Shown piece by piece: positions 1-14,120 of a stretch of DNA of 64,000 nt. The number at the start of each line of letters is the position of its first letter. Position 1 is the stretch's first letter. The DNA comes from Marisa cornuarietis (taxonomy: Eukaryota; Mollusca; Gastropoda; Architaenioglossa; Ampullariidae). Under the pieces are notes generated by a model. It was not told where the DNA came from. It worked only from the letters and a program-made list of their open reading frames with translations, and made no database searches. The position numbers and the translations under genes were made by a program. The stretch spans positions 20,408,501 to 20,472,500 of the forward strand of contig SMMW01000001.1 in assembly GCA_004794655.1 (NCBI GenBank). The letters are read 5' to 3'.

Positions 1-1096
1 TCTCTTATATAGGTGTTCTCTACATTTATTAAGCCTATTTTAAGTATAATTTTAACCTTGATTTCATTTTAAGGCAAACTTAAAATTAGTTTAGCAATAT
101 CAGCATTTTTGCCATTCCTGATAAACAATTCTATCGGTTACAAGTATGTTCAAACTTAAATATCTTAAGTAGCTCTCAACCTGCAGTATCCTTGTGTTCG
201 AAATGACAGATGATTCATACTCCATATTTCCTTAAATTTTCTGTTCAGCACTAAGAACAGAATCTGTTACATTTCTAAACATTTCTAAAGATTTCCACCT
301 CATATTTTATCTTGAACACAAACACCAGACAGCACTTTCATTATTTTTCTTTTTTCGATGCTGTTTTTTTTTAAAATTTGTGTTTTGTTTTGTTTTGTTT
401 TTTGAAAAATTCTGTTGTTTTTATAAAAATTCTTATAATAAGATAAAGAATTTCAGGATCTCCAGCAGTGATCAAACAGGCCTCTTCGTCTAGTCGTCTT
501 GCATCAGTAAAAATCAGCTTTGACAAAACAAGGACATGAGACCTCTTTGACATATTAGTAATATAAAGCTTTATCTTTCGCAAAACTCTAACATTACATT
601 TCTAGGATTAAAGAAAAATGTTTTAAAGAAATCTCTGCTCAAGTGGCAAAAGCACTGTGAAGACTGAGGCCTTAATTGAAATTCATTGCAATGTCTTGAT
701 TTGTTTTTCCTTATAGTGTATCTCTACCCTTGTTGTTGTGCACAGCGTCCGGATTACAATAAAAAAAAATAAACAAATAAAAGAAAATAACTTTTTTTAG
801 TCCGTTGCTATAAACGTCTTAAAGTATCTGTAATTTTTTGCTTGCTCTTATGATTCATTCATTTATTCTTTTTTACTTTTTCACTCATTTATTTTTATTT
901 TTACTCTTTCACTCATTTTTCGTGCAATTTTTCATTTTTGTCCATTCTAATTCAATTTTTGTTCAGGTAATGACGGACTTTATCGACAGTTCTATTACCA
1001 TGCTGTCCATTTCCAACCTGTCATATTTTATGCCTTCTCTCATTTTCAAAATCTCTTTCTTTTTAATCGTTAGTTCTTAACTGCGTATTTTTGAAA

Positions 1097-1200
1097 ACAG
1101 TCAATTCAATAAAGTTCTATTTTTGAACTGCCGATTTCTAAACTGCTAATTTCCAAATCTGTCAGTTTGAAAACGCGCAATTTCCAAACTGTCGATTCCA
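1097..1200 (+). repeat. Degenerate ~16-18-bp tandem repeat (AAACTGCTAATTTCCA-like)
   Basis: Six or so imperfect repeats of AACTGNNGATTTCNA are seen, e.g. AACTGCCGATTTCTA, AACTGCTAATTTCCA and AACTGTCGATTCCA. An A-run follows at 1202-1217. Confidence 0.65.
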
Positions 1201-2896
1201 AGAAAAAAAAAAAAAAATCCCGACTTTGGGGTTGAGTTTCCTACATATTGATGTTACACACGTCCATTTTCACAGGCTCGTTTTTAAAGTTGAAATTTGC
1301 AAAGTCCTTTAGTTTGTCTGCATGCAAAATGCACACATGTCGGCAGCATGCTTTCCTGTTTATGAAATGAGCATTAGAGCTGGTATTTGTCAGCAATGCA
1401 TGCACGACAACAGTGGTGCTAACACTTCCTGCAACGGGATCTGAACGCAAACTTTTGGCTTCGGAAATTGTCTGTTGTTTTTTTCCCCCCTGATCCCTGC
1501 CGCTTTCTGTGAGTAACCGCGGACTTGTATTAATACAAGCTGGTGGAGTAACGAGCATATGTTGTCATGTATAGAATCTTGCGACAACTTGTCAAAAATG
1601 CTGTCTTGCCTTTTGACTATTTCTCTGAGCTGCTTAAAAAAAAAAATCCTCATCATCCAGTGTGTCTCGATATATTTGCTCACTAAAATTGTAGGATGTT
1701 TAGCTTTCCATTTGTGAACTCTTCCTTCAGGTCTTATATTACACATGTTCACACTTCAAACTTCTTTTACTAAAAAGAAACTTTGTATAAATTCGAAAAA
1801 CAGTCGTATACATGGTTTTAATTATGCGAACTGTTTCTACAAGCAGAGATATTATCATTATGAAGGCAAGCAAATAACTTGTTAACAACTGTGTCCGGGT
1901 ATTTGAAGATGCCCTGCATGCTGACGCCAATCATTGCTGTGAGAACTTGTAAGACTCATCTAGTTTCATTTGTGTCTAGCTCACTTCTTGACAGACTAAT
2001 TACAGAGAAGCTATTGTAAGAGGCTAGCCCACCATAGCCCACTCCTTCCGCTGGCGCAACGTACCACGAAAAACACAAACTGCAGCCCACATGAGGAGGG
2101 AAAGGAAACACAGTGTTTATTTGACTGACAGATTGAGACAACAAACTGGCTGAAAGAACCGCTTCAACGGGTTTCATTTTGCTGCACAAAAGAACGGGAT
2201 TGCCGCACAAATATTTGGAGACACAAATTATATTACCCTGCGAGCGCGATCCACCGGGCCCGAGAATATTATTTAGTGCTAATATTTATTCACAAAGGCA
2301 AGAAAAGATTACCTCCCTTGATCACACTGAGCTGCCGTCCTTCAAGAGTGCTCCTTCTTGATTCCTGAATATACGACTTTGGCTTTCAGCCTGGCATTAG
2401 CAAGTGAGGTTGATAAATGCCCACAGAGCCTTGTTTTCAATGAAAAGTTCGTTTCTTATTTTTGTGTCGCAATCACGGTAAAAGAGAAAGACAATAACAA
2501 ACGAAATAGAAAGCAAATGTTTTTGAGTTGTTTGGGGTAGAACTCGCGAGTTTAGAAGCATCATTTTATTGAAGTATTACAGCAATATACATTCGTCCCC
2601 TAGTTCAACTTTTTATGTGTTCAGTTTTCTTGTTCTTACGATGTTTCTGCTCTTGGATTAGACTTCTTCTTCTTTTTCCGCTGCTTATATATTCTAGCAC
2701 ACGATGATTATTTCAAGAGGTAAATAAACATATCTACGTTGTTAGCTCCTTATAGTTAAATCACAGATTCAAAATCTTTCCGCTTTGATATCTGTATTTT
2801 CATTTGTCGAATACGTTTCGTTAAGAATATTTCCAAATGATTTTTCGGGAAAGGGGACTATCAGTCTGAATAGTTTTAGCCCATTTTACGCATTTT

Positions 2897-3145
2897 ATGA
2901 ATGAATGAATGAATGAATGAATGAGACCAGAAAGGAAGACAGAGAACGGAAAAGTAAAGGAAGGGATAAAGAAATATAACGAATGAAGTTGTGTAAGAGA
3001 AAGAAAAATGGTGAGAGACAAAAATGAAGGAGACAAAGAGAAGGAAGAAAATCTGAAAGAATAAATAAGATAAGCAGAAATAAAGGAGAGAAAGAGAAGA
3101 TACGGAAGAAGAACAAGGAGAATAAAAGAAAGAGAAGCAATGAAA
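2897..3145 (+). repeat. (ATGA)n microsatellite followed by a purine-rich tract
   Basis: Seven ATGA units (2897-2924) lead into about 220 bases made almost wholly of A and G. The long Phe/Ser/Leu frames on the - strand across it are composition artefacts. Confidence 0.85.
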
Positions 3146-4503
3146 AACTTTACTGTGCTCATAGTCCTCAACAAGTCCATCCACGCGGCTCTGGGTTGTT
3201 GCACAAGCGCCTGACCATCTGTGTGGGACAGTCCACAGACCCTCAGAGCATGTCCTGTTGAACCATGAAACTCAGCCTCTTGTATCACTGAATTATTTTT
3301 CCCACCTTAAATGAGGACAGGAAAAAAATGTTGCCAATCACAAGGCACGAAATCTGTGTTCCAAAAAAGGTCAATGCCGTTCGAAAGCAGTGACTGATTC
3401 TGTTCTGAAAACTAATATTATTACATCTGCTTTAAAACAAAAATAGAAAAATATGAAATATCTCAGTATACTTTTATTTAAAAATTAAATATATGTGCAA
3501 CAATCTCTTCACATCTTCCGTTACACTCTCGTTTATGTGCACGATCGGAATAACTGGAAAATTTTGCTAAATATGGAAGAAAACAATAGATTAACATATT
3601 AGTGTTCTACTTCGTTTACCTAATTTTGAATCAAGATGTTTGCCACAACATGATGTTTGCAAATGGCAGGGTCTATACTGTGATATTCTCCATTCTGATA
3701 TTTGTACGTTTTGAGAAACTACCCGTCTTGAACCACCTTTTCATGTAGATAAATATAAAATACAACACATTTGTTTTGCTTTTGTATTTCAGTTTAATGG
3801 ACGGATTATTTGACTCATAGAAGTTAATGTGTGATCATGATTATATTTACTGTGGTACAAAAGCTTGAATCCTCTAAGGCAGATTATAATCAATGTTCAT
3901 AAACTGAGTCCAAACAAACTAGGCAAGAATCCTGATATTTTAAGCTTTCGCTTTCTCTTACTCTTTAGGATAATGTCAGTCTTACTCTGATCGTACATGT
4001 AAACAGTATAACGGAATAGGTTGTGCGATTTTCGCACATATATTTAATTCAAACATTAAAAGTATACTGAGATATTTCTTTCGTCAACTTATAATTTAAC
4101 TCTGCTCTTGCCCTTTTTTGGCACTGACATTTTGGAACATTCGTGCACAGACAGCTTGGTCTCGGGACATGGTGTGAATCTCAGCTTTATAGAGGGGTCG
4201 TGGGCAGTTGCTGTACCGATGACTACACAGCAGAACGAAACGATGTTTGCAACTACTGCCTCAAGTATGAAGATGAACTGGTCCTGTAGTCAAGGTGCAC
4301 CAGCCCCTGTCATCCCGACTGGACCCAGCTATTGACTTCCTGACAAGAGACTAGCAGTCTTTAACTGTCAAAGCTTGAATTCGCTACTGATTTGGAGGAA
4401 ACAGTCGCAAAACGCACTATTAGACAAAGTGTCAAATTCTTTTATTATAATTTCAATCACTTAATTTTTAGACTTTGAGTGTTCGATTATAATGTATTTG
4501 AAA

Positions 4504-4507
<4 letters not shown>

Positions 4508-4594
<87 letters not shown>
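4508..4594 (+). repeat. (GT)n microsatellite
   Basis: Uninterrupted GT repeat of 87 bases. The His/Thr reading frames on the other strand are artefacts of the repeat. Confidence 0.98.
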
Positions 4595-4599
<5 letters not shown>

Positions 4600-6659
4600 T
4601 ATATGTGTGAACAAACTGCTGTTGAAATAGGCAAAAACTTTAAAGGATAACAATCAAAACCGTTATACTGTTGATACGGTATAGTGAAACAGAAGTTAAA
4701 TTTCATTCGCCTTTTTTTTAGTTCTAATACTTTTTCACCCTAAAAATTAAAAAAGCGATAAAACATTTGCCCAGACCTCAATTTGTACATTAAAATCGTA
4801 GGTACAGAAAAAGCAGCGCAAACGCAGATAATGTCGAAGGTTTTAGTCTTGTCTTGAACTAAAGTTGAGCAAACAACCCTGGGTAGTGTCCTGAATGGTG
4901 CTCCACCCCGTATAAACACACAGTGTCAACAGACTATTCCCCCCGCCTGTCATAGACTGATTGATAGTTCCAACTGCTCGTAAAGTTTTCTTTTTTTCGC
5001 CGCCTGTTTACAGAATCATCAGGGCATTTTTTAATCTCAGTACCAATCAAGAGCGACGGAGGGTAGGGTTGATGGGGTGGGGGTGGAGTATTAGAATTTG
5101 TTCAAGTTGGTTTCTCCTTCATTTTAAAGAAACTGCTTCTAGAGTCAGAAACGAAAATAAATGTATCTTATAAATCTACTTTTGTTTCGGTTTGTGTTTT
5201 ACTCAAAACTAGGACTGTCAAAAACTACGAATAAGATAGAACTCGTTCAGTAAACTTTAATTTTAATTTGCGCTGGCTTTGAATAATAAAATTACAAAAT
5301 AAACCCTGAGGCCCAAGAAAGAAGTTTGTATTTATTTATTTATTTATTTATATTAAATGTAAATATTATCAAAGCCAGTTGCATATGATCTACGAATATG
5401 ATTTTTAATAACATTTCTTACCCGTAACTACCGCCGATTATTCTTCGATTTATATCATTGACTGTAGTTGTGATGTGGATACTACGATGTGTACAATAAG
5501 CTTGCATGTTGGCTGGAAAGGCGAAATGTCGAGTGAACTTAATTGTGGTATTATTAACATTAGCTGATAAAGTTAAATGTAACAAACTCACCTTTTTGTT
5601 GTGTAGAGTCGTTAGTCGCTGCTTTAACTCGTTAACACAAAACTCATGTCGCCAGCATTTTTGGAATTTAAGTTTTTCCGCATAAAAAGGTTTATTGACA
5701 CTTTAATTTACAAATAATGAATTCAAGGAAATGACAATGAAGAAGCATTTCGACACATTTACACATTCCCAAGAACTTACAAACACTAAAATCTCAACTT
5801 GACAACGAATCCAACAAACAGCGAGAATCTTGTTCACATTCACTGAGTACCCATCTCTATTGTTTACATAATTCCTAATATTAATCACATTCTGATAAAA
5901 TGCATCCTGGGGGAGGGATTTTATTGTTGTGCAAACATTATAAGGGTACATGTTGTTTTATCTTTGACTAAACCGTCGTGATGCAGCACGTTTGTACTTC
6001 AAACCAACATAAACGTGGAAAGTAGGTGCGTGATTTAACATACTATTATGACTAGTTATTATTTGTGCGTTTAAATTTGCAATTTAAGTTTATTTCTGTA
6101 AAAGTTTGGACATATTTTAGTATCCTGACTGCATAATTTTCAATGAAATCTACAGAATGAAAGCCTATTTAAAAACTAGGAAACATTTTGCTAGAAACTT
6201 GCTCCTGAAGCTTTAATCTCAAATAAAAAATTTTTTTGTTTCAGTTTTAAAAAAGTAGTCGTCCTTCTCAAATATGTCTCAAAACACGCCAAGATACGTT
6301 AAGTGAGGACGTGGAGACGTTGAGATGGTTTACCGCCTGTCACGCGAGATGTGCGAGAAGTGTTTCTGACGCTCTCTTGACGTCATCAATCATGGCTCTT
6401 CACGTCAGGTCTATTGTCGCCCTCGCCCAGACCACGCTCAATAGTCCCAGAGATTTCTATTGCTCGTAATCGGTCTCGTTTTTTGGAAGCCTTCATAGAG
6501 AAAAAAAACTAACTTCTCGCTTGGTGAAGAGGTGAGGAGATGGGCGAGGAAATTACATGGGCGTCTTGCAGCCCTTCACAAGCTGCTTCAGCTTAGAGAT
6601 GCGGACAATACCTTCAAACACAATACACTCGTTTAGAACGCAGGCGGTTTTGCAAAGAC
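4595..6659. other. AT-rich intergenic sequence
   Basis: It contains a (TATT)n run at about 5329-5352. Around 6380 there is a CRE-like TGACGTCA. Nothing else is supported. Confidence 0.65.
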
Positions 6660-6880
6660 TAGAAATGAGTCGGGAGGAGGGAGGGAAGACGAGGTTTGAA
6701 TGAGAGCCTGACACAGAAACAGGAAGGCAGGCACGAGAAGTAAGTGAGAGGAGAAAAGAGGAGGGGGAAGGCAGAGAGAGAGAGAGAGAGATGGAGGCAA
6801 GAAAGAGAGCTGAAGAAAGAGGAGGTGGGGAGAGAGAGAGAAGAAGAAAGAAAAAATTAAAAAGAAAGAAAAGTTTTGAA
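6660..6880 (+). repeat. Purine-rich (GA/GGA) tract
   Basis: It is nearly all A and G for 220 bases, with a (GA)n core at about 6774-6790. The opposite-strand Ser/Leu/Pro frame is an artefact. Confidence 0.8.
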
Positions 6881-7049
6881 CGGCAAAACTTCATGTAAAG
6901 GTGGTCCTTAATCGCAAATGTTCTCTTTATGATCTCCTCGTCCCCTTCCCCTGCCTCGCCTCTCTCTCTCTCACACACACAGAGTGCCAACGTACACAGA
7001 GAACATCAGCACCCAATCACGCAAGCAAATACTGTAATATTCCAATAAT

Positions 7050-8390
7050 ACTTTAATTTTGTGATAAATAGTCGACGAACTCTTCTCAGCTAGCCAATTT
7101 TAGGGCGCACGGATCTCAAATTCATCCCTTCTCTTCACTTGACGGTTTTGGTGATATGTGTTTTAAAAGCAAGGTTTCTGTCAGTCTGATTGGTTGAGAT
7201 TCCACTTGTTTGCCTGTCTGTCAGCCTGTGCGTTAGCGAAAGTATCTGGGGTCACAACGCTACGTGCAATTAAAGAACGTTTTCCTAAGCAAACGCTTAA
7301 CATTCTTGCCCGCCTTTATCTGCCTTAGGCAACGGGGCCCTCCATGCTGCAGCTGTGTGTAGTCTGAAGCCAGAGCACGAGGGCCCCCTCTTAGTATCAC
7401 TTATCTCACAACCGCGGTCGCAAGAACGGGTGTTTGGTAAACCTAATTACGAGCTAAACTTTGCCTTTAATCAAGCAGACCAGACTGTTTATTAATAGAC
7501 ACCCTCAAGAGTATCGCATGGCGGAGCCAGCTCTGGGGGCGCTCGTATCAGAGCACGTGTAAGATTGTGAGTATAATTAGCAATAATTAAAATGTCTTCG
7601 CCAGCAGCACAGCGGCTGGCACAGGAACACCCGTTACAGTTCTAACCGAGTAAACCACAGAGAGATGAGATGAAATGAGATTCTTGTTTACTTTTTCCTA
7701 CTACGTTTTTTTTTCAAAGATTGAAGGCAGCAATGAAGAGAGATTGGACACCAAGGAGAGGCAGACGACTATAATCGGACTAAGATAACCAATCAAACGT
7801 CCAAAAAACATTTAAAAAATGATTGCTCGGCCACCACCACAGGACATGACGAAGTGATTTTGATGACAATTTCGGAAGCAATGGTCCATAAGCAATAGTC
7901 AAAATATCGTCAGTCTGTGTACTAACTAGTGCTCGACACACTTTCGAGACAAATGAATGTATATTCGCACAAGATGTATAAAAGGATCACATACAAAATG
8001 CGTGTGCAGGTCACACCTTGGCAGCAGTCCCAGGCCGCTATGTGTGTCTCTGTGAGAACTTTCTCCTGGAGGTGGCTGGCATTTCCCGTTGATCAAACCC
8101 AATGGCCGCCGACGTATAGGTTATTGACATACGCTAATTGCGGCCTCCGCGTCGGCCTGAGTTTGATACTGACAGACGACCACGTGACAATTGCTGTCTT
8201 GTTGCGCCATATTGATTGCAATCCAGATACGGCCCCCGTGATGTTGACCCTGGCCGGTCTGTTTGCGATAACATTCTTGTGTGTCGCTGGGACGGAGATA
8301 ATCAGTTTGCTTTTGAAGTGATCCCATGGGGGCTGTTAACGGGACCCAAGACCGCCCCCGCCCTGACATTTCGCAAAGGTGTTGACGATA
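7050..8390. other. Unique, mixed-composition intergenic block
   Basis: It has higher G+C and little simple repeat compared with its surroundings, with homeodomain-core TAAT/ATTA clusters (7445-7600). A 130-codon open frame at 7929-8321 resembles no known protein and its opposite strand is also open, so I do not call a gene. The block could be regulatory, which only conservation could show. Confidence 0.45.
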
Positions 8391-11343
8391 AATGAGGATG
8401 TTACTGCTGTTGTTCCTGCTTTATCCCTACTGTCAATCTTCTTTTTCTCTTTTTTTGCCTAAAACAAAAAAAGAGCAATAACAACAAAATTTTTTACAGC
8501 ATCCGAGCATTTCTGAATGTTATTTAACGACAAAACCTCAAGGAAATAATAATTTTACAAAATTCTGTTAAATGCTGTCATAGCAATGCTTCACACTATA
8601 TAACACCATGGACTGACTTTTTAAAAATGAATCAGCAACACATCAGAAGTCCAGCCTCTACAAATCAAACACTGAAGTGGAACAGGGACCGGTCTTGAAG
8701 AAAATTATGATCTTTAGTATCTTCAGCGGCCCTGAATTTATTCGCTGGAATAATATCCTTACTGAACATGTTTTTGTTTTTGAAGGAAAAAATTTTTAAA
8801 AAAAAAGAATCGAGAAAGTAAATTTTCACAGTAACGCATTTTCTTTTATTTTGATCATCCGTCAGCCAGTCCAGCCATTTCTTTTTGTTAAAGACAGCTG
8901 CCTTTACCTAATGGCGATTTAGCACTTTGAAATGAGCGATTAAAATATAGTCCCAATGTCCTGGTCTATGTTCATTGGATGATCTTGTCACCATCGTCAT
9001 CTAAAACCATAAGCAATACAGAAATAGTTAACTAAGAAATATAAAAGATCAAATTGGATATATATATATATATATCCGATATGTTCTCTCGATATTACAG
9101 ATACTATCCTTTTTCAGTTTAGAAAATCATTTCACCTTAATGATTGTTGGAAGTTCGGATTACGATTGTCTGTTAAGGATCATCACATAGTTTATTCATG
9201 TCATGCCCATCAGAAAAATCCCTGAATCTGAAGGCCAGGTGCCGAGCGAAATGGCAACGCTTTTAATATGTAATAAAAATGCTGAACTACTGCAATCCAT
9301 GTAAGTAACAATCATTTTGAAATCAGTAAAACTAAAACTTGACCCCATGTCTCGATGTCGATGATGCAGCGGCCACAAGGCCAGAGTGAAGCATAGACCA
9401 ACATTTCTATCATATTATGAACAACATTACATCTTTTTTTTTTACTCCTCGTCCACCGGTATATCGAACAAGCTCCTGGAGAATAGCGTGCCCGGTGTAG
9501 CACGTTGCGAGGCCGGCGCGACATTCTGGTGACGTCACCACTATAGGGTGGACACGCACACCGGAAGTCGGGTCTATCGACCGAGAGATAATTTTGCTGA
9601 GTGGGGTGGATCATGTTTCAGCTGGGTTAATGAAGGACCCGACAGTGCCCCGCCGACTCAGGAAATGCAAAATGATTATGCCTCCACGGTGGTAAAGCGG
9701 AAATGCACTGTCGCCTGCAACCTCCCTCTTCTCGCTCTGTCTCTCTCTTCACCTTCGGCTAGACCTGTCCCTGTTTCAATAAGCCAGTGTGGGTCCTTTT
9801 GTTTTCCCTCAGCTTCAACAGCCTCGGCAGTTAATTACAACTTGGTATGAACCTCAGCAGGTGAGAAATTGTCCCCGCTAGATGCAAACAGAACTCGCTG
9901 GCAAGTATCTATTGACAGACGTTTCAAAAGATGACGGGGGGTCTCCCAGAAGCACTGACGCTCTTTAAGGCCGGGGGTTCGATGCTAAGGAAATTTCACG
10001 CAGATATCAGGGGCAAGTGGAACATCGTCCGGGCATCTGCGCGCTTGCCGTTCGAACTCGAGCCCGACGTTCAAACGAAGTTTGATGGCTTATGGATCTC
10101 CTGCCCATCACGTGATTTCCTTTTTAAGATGATCTCCCCAACAGCAATTGCTCCAGTGTTTGCACTCGTATTATTCAGAGCGTAAAACTTCATACGCTAA
10201 CCTGGTTTGGAAATGTCCTCCCACCCCGAAAAAAAGAAAAATCCTCGCATGCTTGCATTGACACTTGTGGCTGGGTGGGGTAGTTGTGAGTGAATGATGG
10301 GTGGATGGAGGGGTGGGGGTGTCAATTGTGTATCTCGTAACTACAGCTCTCTCTAAATAAGCTCCAATCTAGCTACAAAATATTTCTCTGCATTTTCAGC
10401 ATCTTTTCCAATCACGGGATGAGGTTTTTATAATGTTCACTTTAAGCAGACCGCCTTGATCTCAAACAGTTTGTAAAACGGGTTTTTTTTTATCGAGAAA
10501 TTCAAGCGAAAGACAGTACCCTAATGTTTAAGTAAGATTTTGTGTTGCCTTGTGTAGAATTCCACCCCTTTATGTTGTGTATAACAGGAAATAGGCCACT
10601 TCTTTTCAAACCTGCTTTGTCTTACAAATCCCTGGATTTCGCTTTTTATGCCTAAAGAAAAACAATTTCAATCGAAAGTTTTGAAATAAATGAAATTAAA
10701 CTAGCCATCAACGTGTTTCTTACTTGTCACTAAAACAGTGATTAATTAACTGCGTACAGCTATTTCTTATTTACGACAAAGCTTTCTTTCAACTTTCCAT
10801 GAGGCTTTCCTACTTTCTCAGCACTGTGTCCTCAAGCAACATAATTTCCTGGAAGCTGAGGAAGAAAGCCACATAAATCAATTGCATCTGTTTTGTTATC
10901 AGACTAAATGGAAATGGCAATGAGGATGCATTAGAAAAGCTTTTCTCGTTGATTTCCGTTCCTACCTTCACCGAATCAAGTTATACAGGTGGAAACAAGC
11001 TGACATTATGACATTGGCTGAGGGGCAATAAATCGTGTGAAGGAAACCATTGATGTGCATCATTTCATCGTAAATATCACAAAATTTTGGTTTAAGTTTA
11101 TTGTATAGATAAGGAAGTAAAATCTGTAACCGTCCGTTTCTTCTTGAAAACTTGTCCCAGCTAATTAGCACACAGCTAATTAATGAAAATTTATTTTAAA
11201 AAATGTAATTAAATTACAGTTTCAGCGCTAAGATTGATGTCCACCCACTGCTTAGTAGCATTTATTGCACTCAAAGCCAACAAAAACCTTCAATACCTTG
11301 ATTTGGGCCTGTGTGTATGACAGCAGACTGTTTTTTGTGTGTG
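8391..11343. other. Intergenic sequence without recognised features
   Basis: There is a short (TA)n run at about 9058-9075. Open frames near 9.5-10.2 kb have no recognisable domains. Confidence 0.6.
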
Positions 11344-11529
11344 TTTTTTTTAAATTGGTGTTTTACGCCGAGCCAGCAATTAAGGCTATATCACGGCAAG
11401 GTAGCGAATCCTGTAAACAGATGCCACATGCAGAGAAAGAACAGCGTGCCCGAGACGAGAACTGAACCCAGGACAGCCAACCTTCAATGTATTGGTGACA
11501 GGCGCTAACCGTTGCGCCACCGGACCACC
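11344..11529 (-). mobile_element. tRNA-derived SINE, copy 1
   Basis: Read on the - strand, the element starts near 11529 with a tRNA-like head: A-box-like TGGCGCAACGGTTAGCGCC, then B-box-like GGGTTCAGTTCTC. A unique body and an end CGGCGTAAAACACCAATTTA followed by an A-run (T-run at 11344-11351 on +) come next. The copies at 16897 and 61983 are nearly identical along the full length. I could not identify a clear target-site duplication for this copy. Confidence 0.88.
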
Positions 11530-13964
11530 CCTAATGTGCATAGACACCCATTGTCATGCCAATGACTACATGCCACACTTATTACCTCAATATCTGTCAG
11601 ACTTGTATCATAATTAGTGTATGACTGTATGGAATCACTGTACCACATGTACAGCTGTCTCCATTTTGTAATCACCGGTAGGCTTTTTTTCTTGTACAGT
11701 TTTCTGCCCTTAGAAGTCTTTTGGGAGTTTCTCACACGAAACGGGATAAAAATTTTTACTAGTTTTTTTTAAAAATCCTTTGTTTGTATTGTCTACTTAA
11801 CATCCCCTAGATAATAGTTGTTAAAGCTGAAACTTAGGCTAAGGAACTAATTATCTTTACTCGTTGCTTATTTGCCTGACCAATCATGCAGTTGCTATTT
11901 GTGTCCACTGCGGTCTTTATGTTGCTGAGGCTGTTTGATTTTTCCAGTAAGTATTTAATGGTACTGTATCAACGCCAAAAGCAATTCGTCATTTTCGAGA
12001 GATTTCTTTCCAGTTTTCTACATGACATCTGAATGTCAAAAAATTGTTTTTCATCAATCACAACCACCAATTTTCGACGTAGTTGAATTTTTCCAGTCAA
12101 TAAAATGAACAGCTGACAAACTCATTTCAACAGGGGTAGGAGAACCCAGTAAAAAAATTATTACTTTAAAAAAAAAGGCCAAGAAACCAGTTTGAATTGG
12201 GAAGACTGAAGGTTAGTAAGCTTCAACAGCGTAAGTTCTTGGGACACGTCGAGGGTTCACGAGTGGCTAAACTGTCAGCGGCTTCTGTCTTTTCCCCTCG
12301 GGACTACTCCAAGAAACAAACCTTTTACCAGTAAACGCTTCCATTTTCGCAGCTTGATAACCGTGATGCATGTTGTGCAGGAGTTTCTCAACTCCCGACA
12401 TTAGCGACCATCTTCGCCAAGGGCCGAAATTGAGAGTGAATCAAGCTCCGGCACGATCCTTTCCCAGCGTAACGCAGAAAGAAACAAAAATGTGTGAGGA
12501 AGTATTTCCGGTTCCGGTTAAGACGTGCTGTCGTGAAGCACTCGGGCATGGCGCCAATAAATTAGGTGTCTGCAAAATCAGCTAAGCGAACTTTTTTTTA
12601 AACTGTCTTCCTCCTGTTTTTTTCTTTAACCTTTTTCTTTTTTTGAAGTGGAGGGGGGGACGGCGAGGGCAAGAAGCTAAAGGATGGGTAACAGACAGAA
12701 GACCTCTTCTTCTTCTGTTTCTCAATGGCTTAAGGTCCTATATTTTGGCCAGAAGTTTAGAGGTGCGGACCGTGTCCAGTCAATTTTTACGCCTATTACT
12801 CTCAATATTGAGCCCGGGAAATCAACAGCAAAATCATTTATTTCTCGCTAACCCTCTCATTGATCTGCGCCGGCGCGGAATCTGGTCGTTCCGTCAGATC
12901 AGCCACATTTAATTCCACTGTTAAGATGCCGGATGAGCGCCGGGCAGCCATTTCCACGGTAAATGAGGTTTTTTCGCTATTTCCATTCGCTGATGGCGGC
13001 TTGATGATTAGACTACGACGGCGAGTGCTATACGGTGATTATAACCCCTTGCCTCTATCGATTCTGGGCCGCCTGCGTGAGTGCACCCCGTGTGAGGACA
13101 GACCTTCACCCTTGACAACTGGTAATAAGTCGGGGCTAGCCCGTCCGGACAAATTGCAGACCCGAAAAAGTTCGATTTTATCTGCACTCGAGAGGAGAGG
13201 GGCGTGGGTGTGGAGGTGTCGCGAGGTGGGGTGGGGTGGGGGTGAGAAGAGCAGGGTTTGAAAAAAATCTTCTTGAGTGATCAGGCGGGATGATCCAAAT
13301 AGAGAGGGCAGCACACATGCCAGGGTCCTATCACTTCAAGCGGTATGCTAGAGTAGCTCACACGTGTGGTACATACAGTGTAGCCTTGTTTGCCAGGGAT
13401 GAGCCTCGTGCTGAGGAAGCTGCGAGTTTTATTGACTCGGCGTGTCATCGGGGCTAGCATGCTTGGCTGGACCCCTCTTCTCGAGGGCGGGAGGAGAGCC
13501 GGGAGGTCGCAGTGAAGGTCTTTAATACCAGCCTCATTGGGTCATAGGCTGTTCAGGGGAGGGAAATCTTTAGTCCCGCTTGTCCTTTTCTTGTCAGAAT
13601 AGAAATCGCATTAGGATGCATGATAGGAGGTTTGAATTATCATCATTTTTTTAATCGATATCGAGGACTTAACCCAGGATAAGATACCAAGATACAAGAT
13701 TCCTGTTAGTTCATCATTTTTACTTTATTTCTCGCATTAACATTATATATCCCCTCACGTGCATTATTCGCCAGTTCTACCTTATTTATTGTGTGTTTGA
13801 AGGATGAGGATGAGGATGTTCCCGTCTTCCAACTGGCCTACCACTTGAAATCATGCGCCTTGACAGGCAGTGAGTCACAATAATGGCGGCGGGCTGTGTC
13901 AGTGGCATAGTGAATGCTTCTCCCTTCTGGCTTTGGTTGCAGATCACGACTTAGGACACAGCAG
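11530..13964. other. Intergenic sequence; GC-richer patch at 12.4-13.5 kb
   Basis: Overlapping open frames occur at 12,370-13,314 on both strands with no homology I recognise. G-runs at 13,226-13,242 could form a quadruplex. Confidence 0.55.
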
Positions 13965-14120
13965 AATGTTACATACACAGCACTACCTTACATACACACA
14001 GCACAATGTTACATTCACAGCACAATATTACATGGACAAAACGTTACATACACACAGAGCACAATATTTTATATATATATATATATACACACACAGCACA
14101 ACGTTACATGCACACACATC
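13965..14120 (+). repeat. Degenerate tandem repeat CACAGCACAATGTTACATA with TA/CA core
   Basis: At least six imperfect copies of a roughly 20-27-bp unit containing CACAGCACAATRTTACAT, with a (TA)n run at about 14070-14090 inside. Confidence 0.8.

Larger units (their letters stand above)
1..4507. other. AT-rich intergenic sequence
   Basis: Apart from the degenerate repeat near 1.1 kb and the purine tract near 3.0 kb I see no gene. Open frames are short, overlap on both strands and carry no family motif. Confidence 0.7.

Noticed and set aside
7929..8321. 130-residue open frame as a gene
   Set aside because: No recognisable domain, no splice support, the opposite strand is also open, and the composition is ordinary for intergenic DNA here.
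12860..13261. 133-residue open frame
   Set aside because: It competes with another open frame on the opposite strand and ends in G-rich low-complexity sequence; no homology is recognised.
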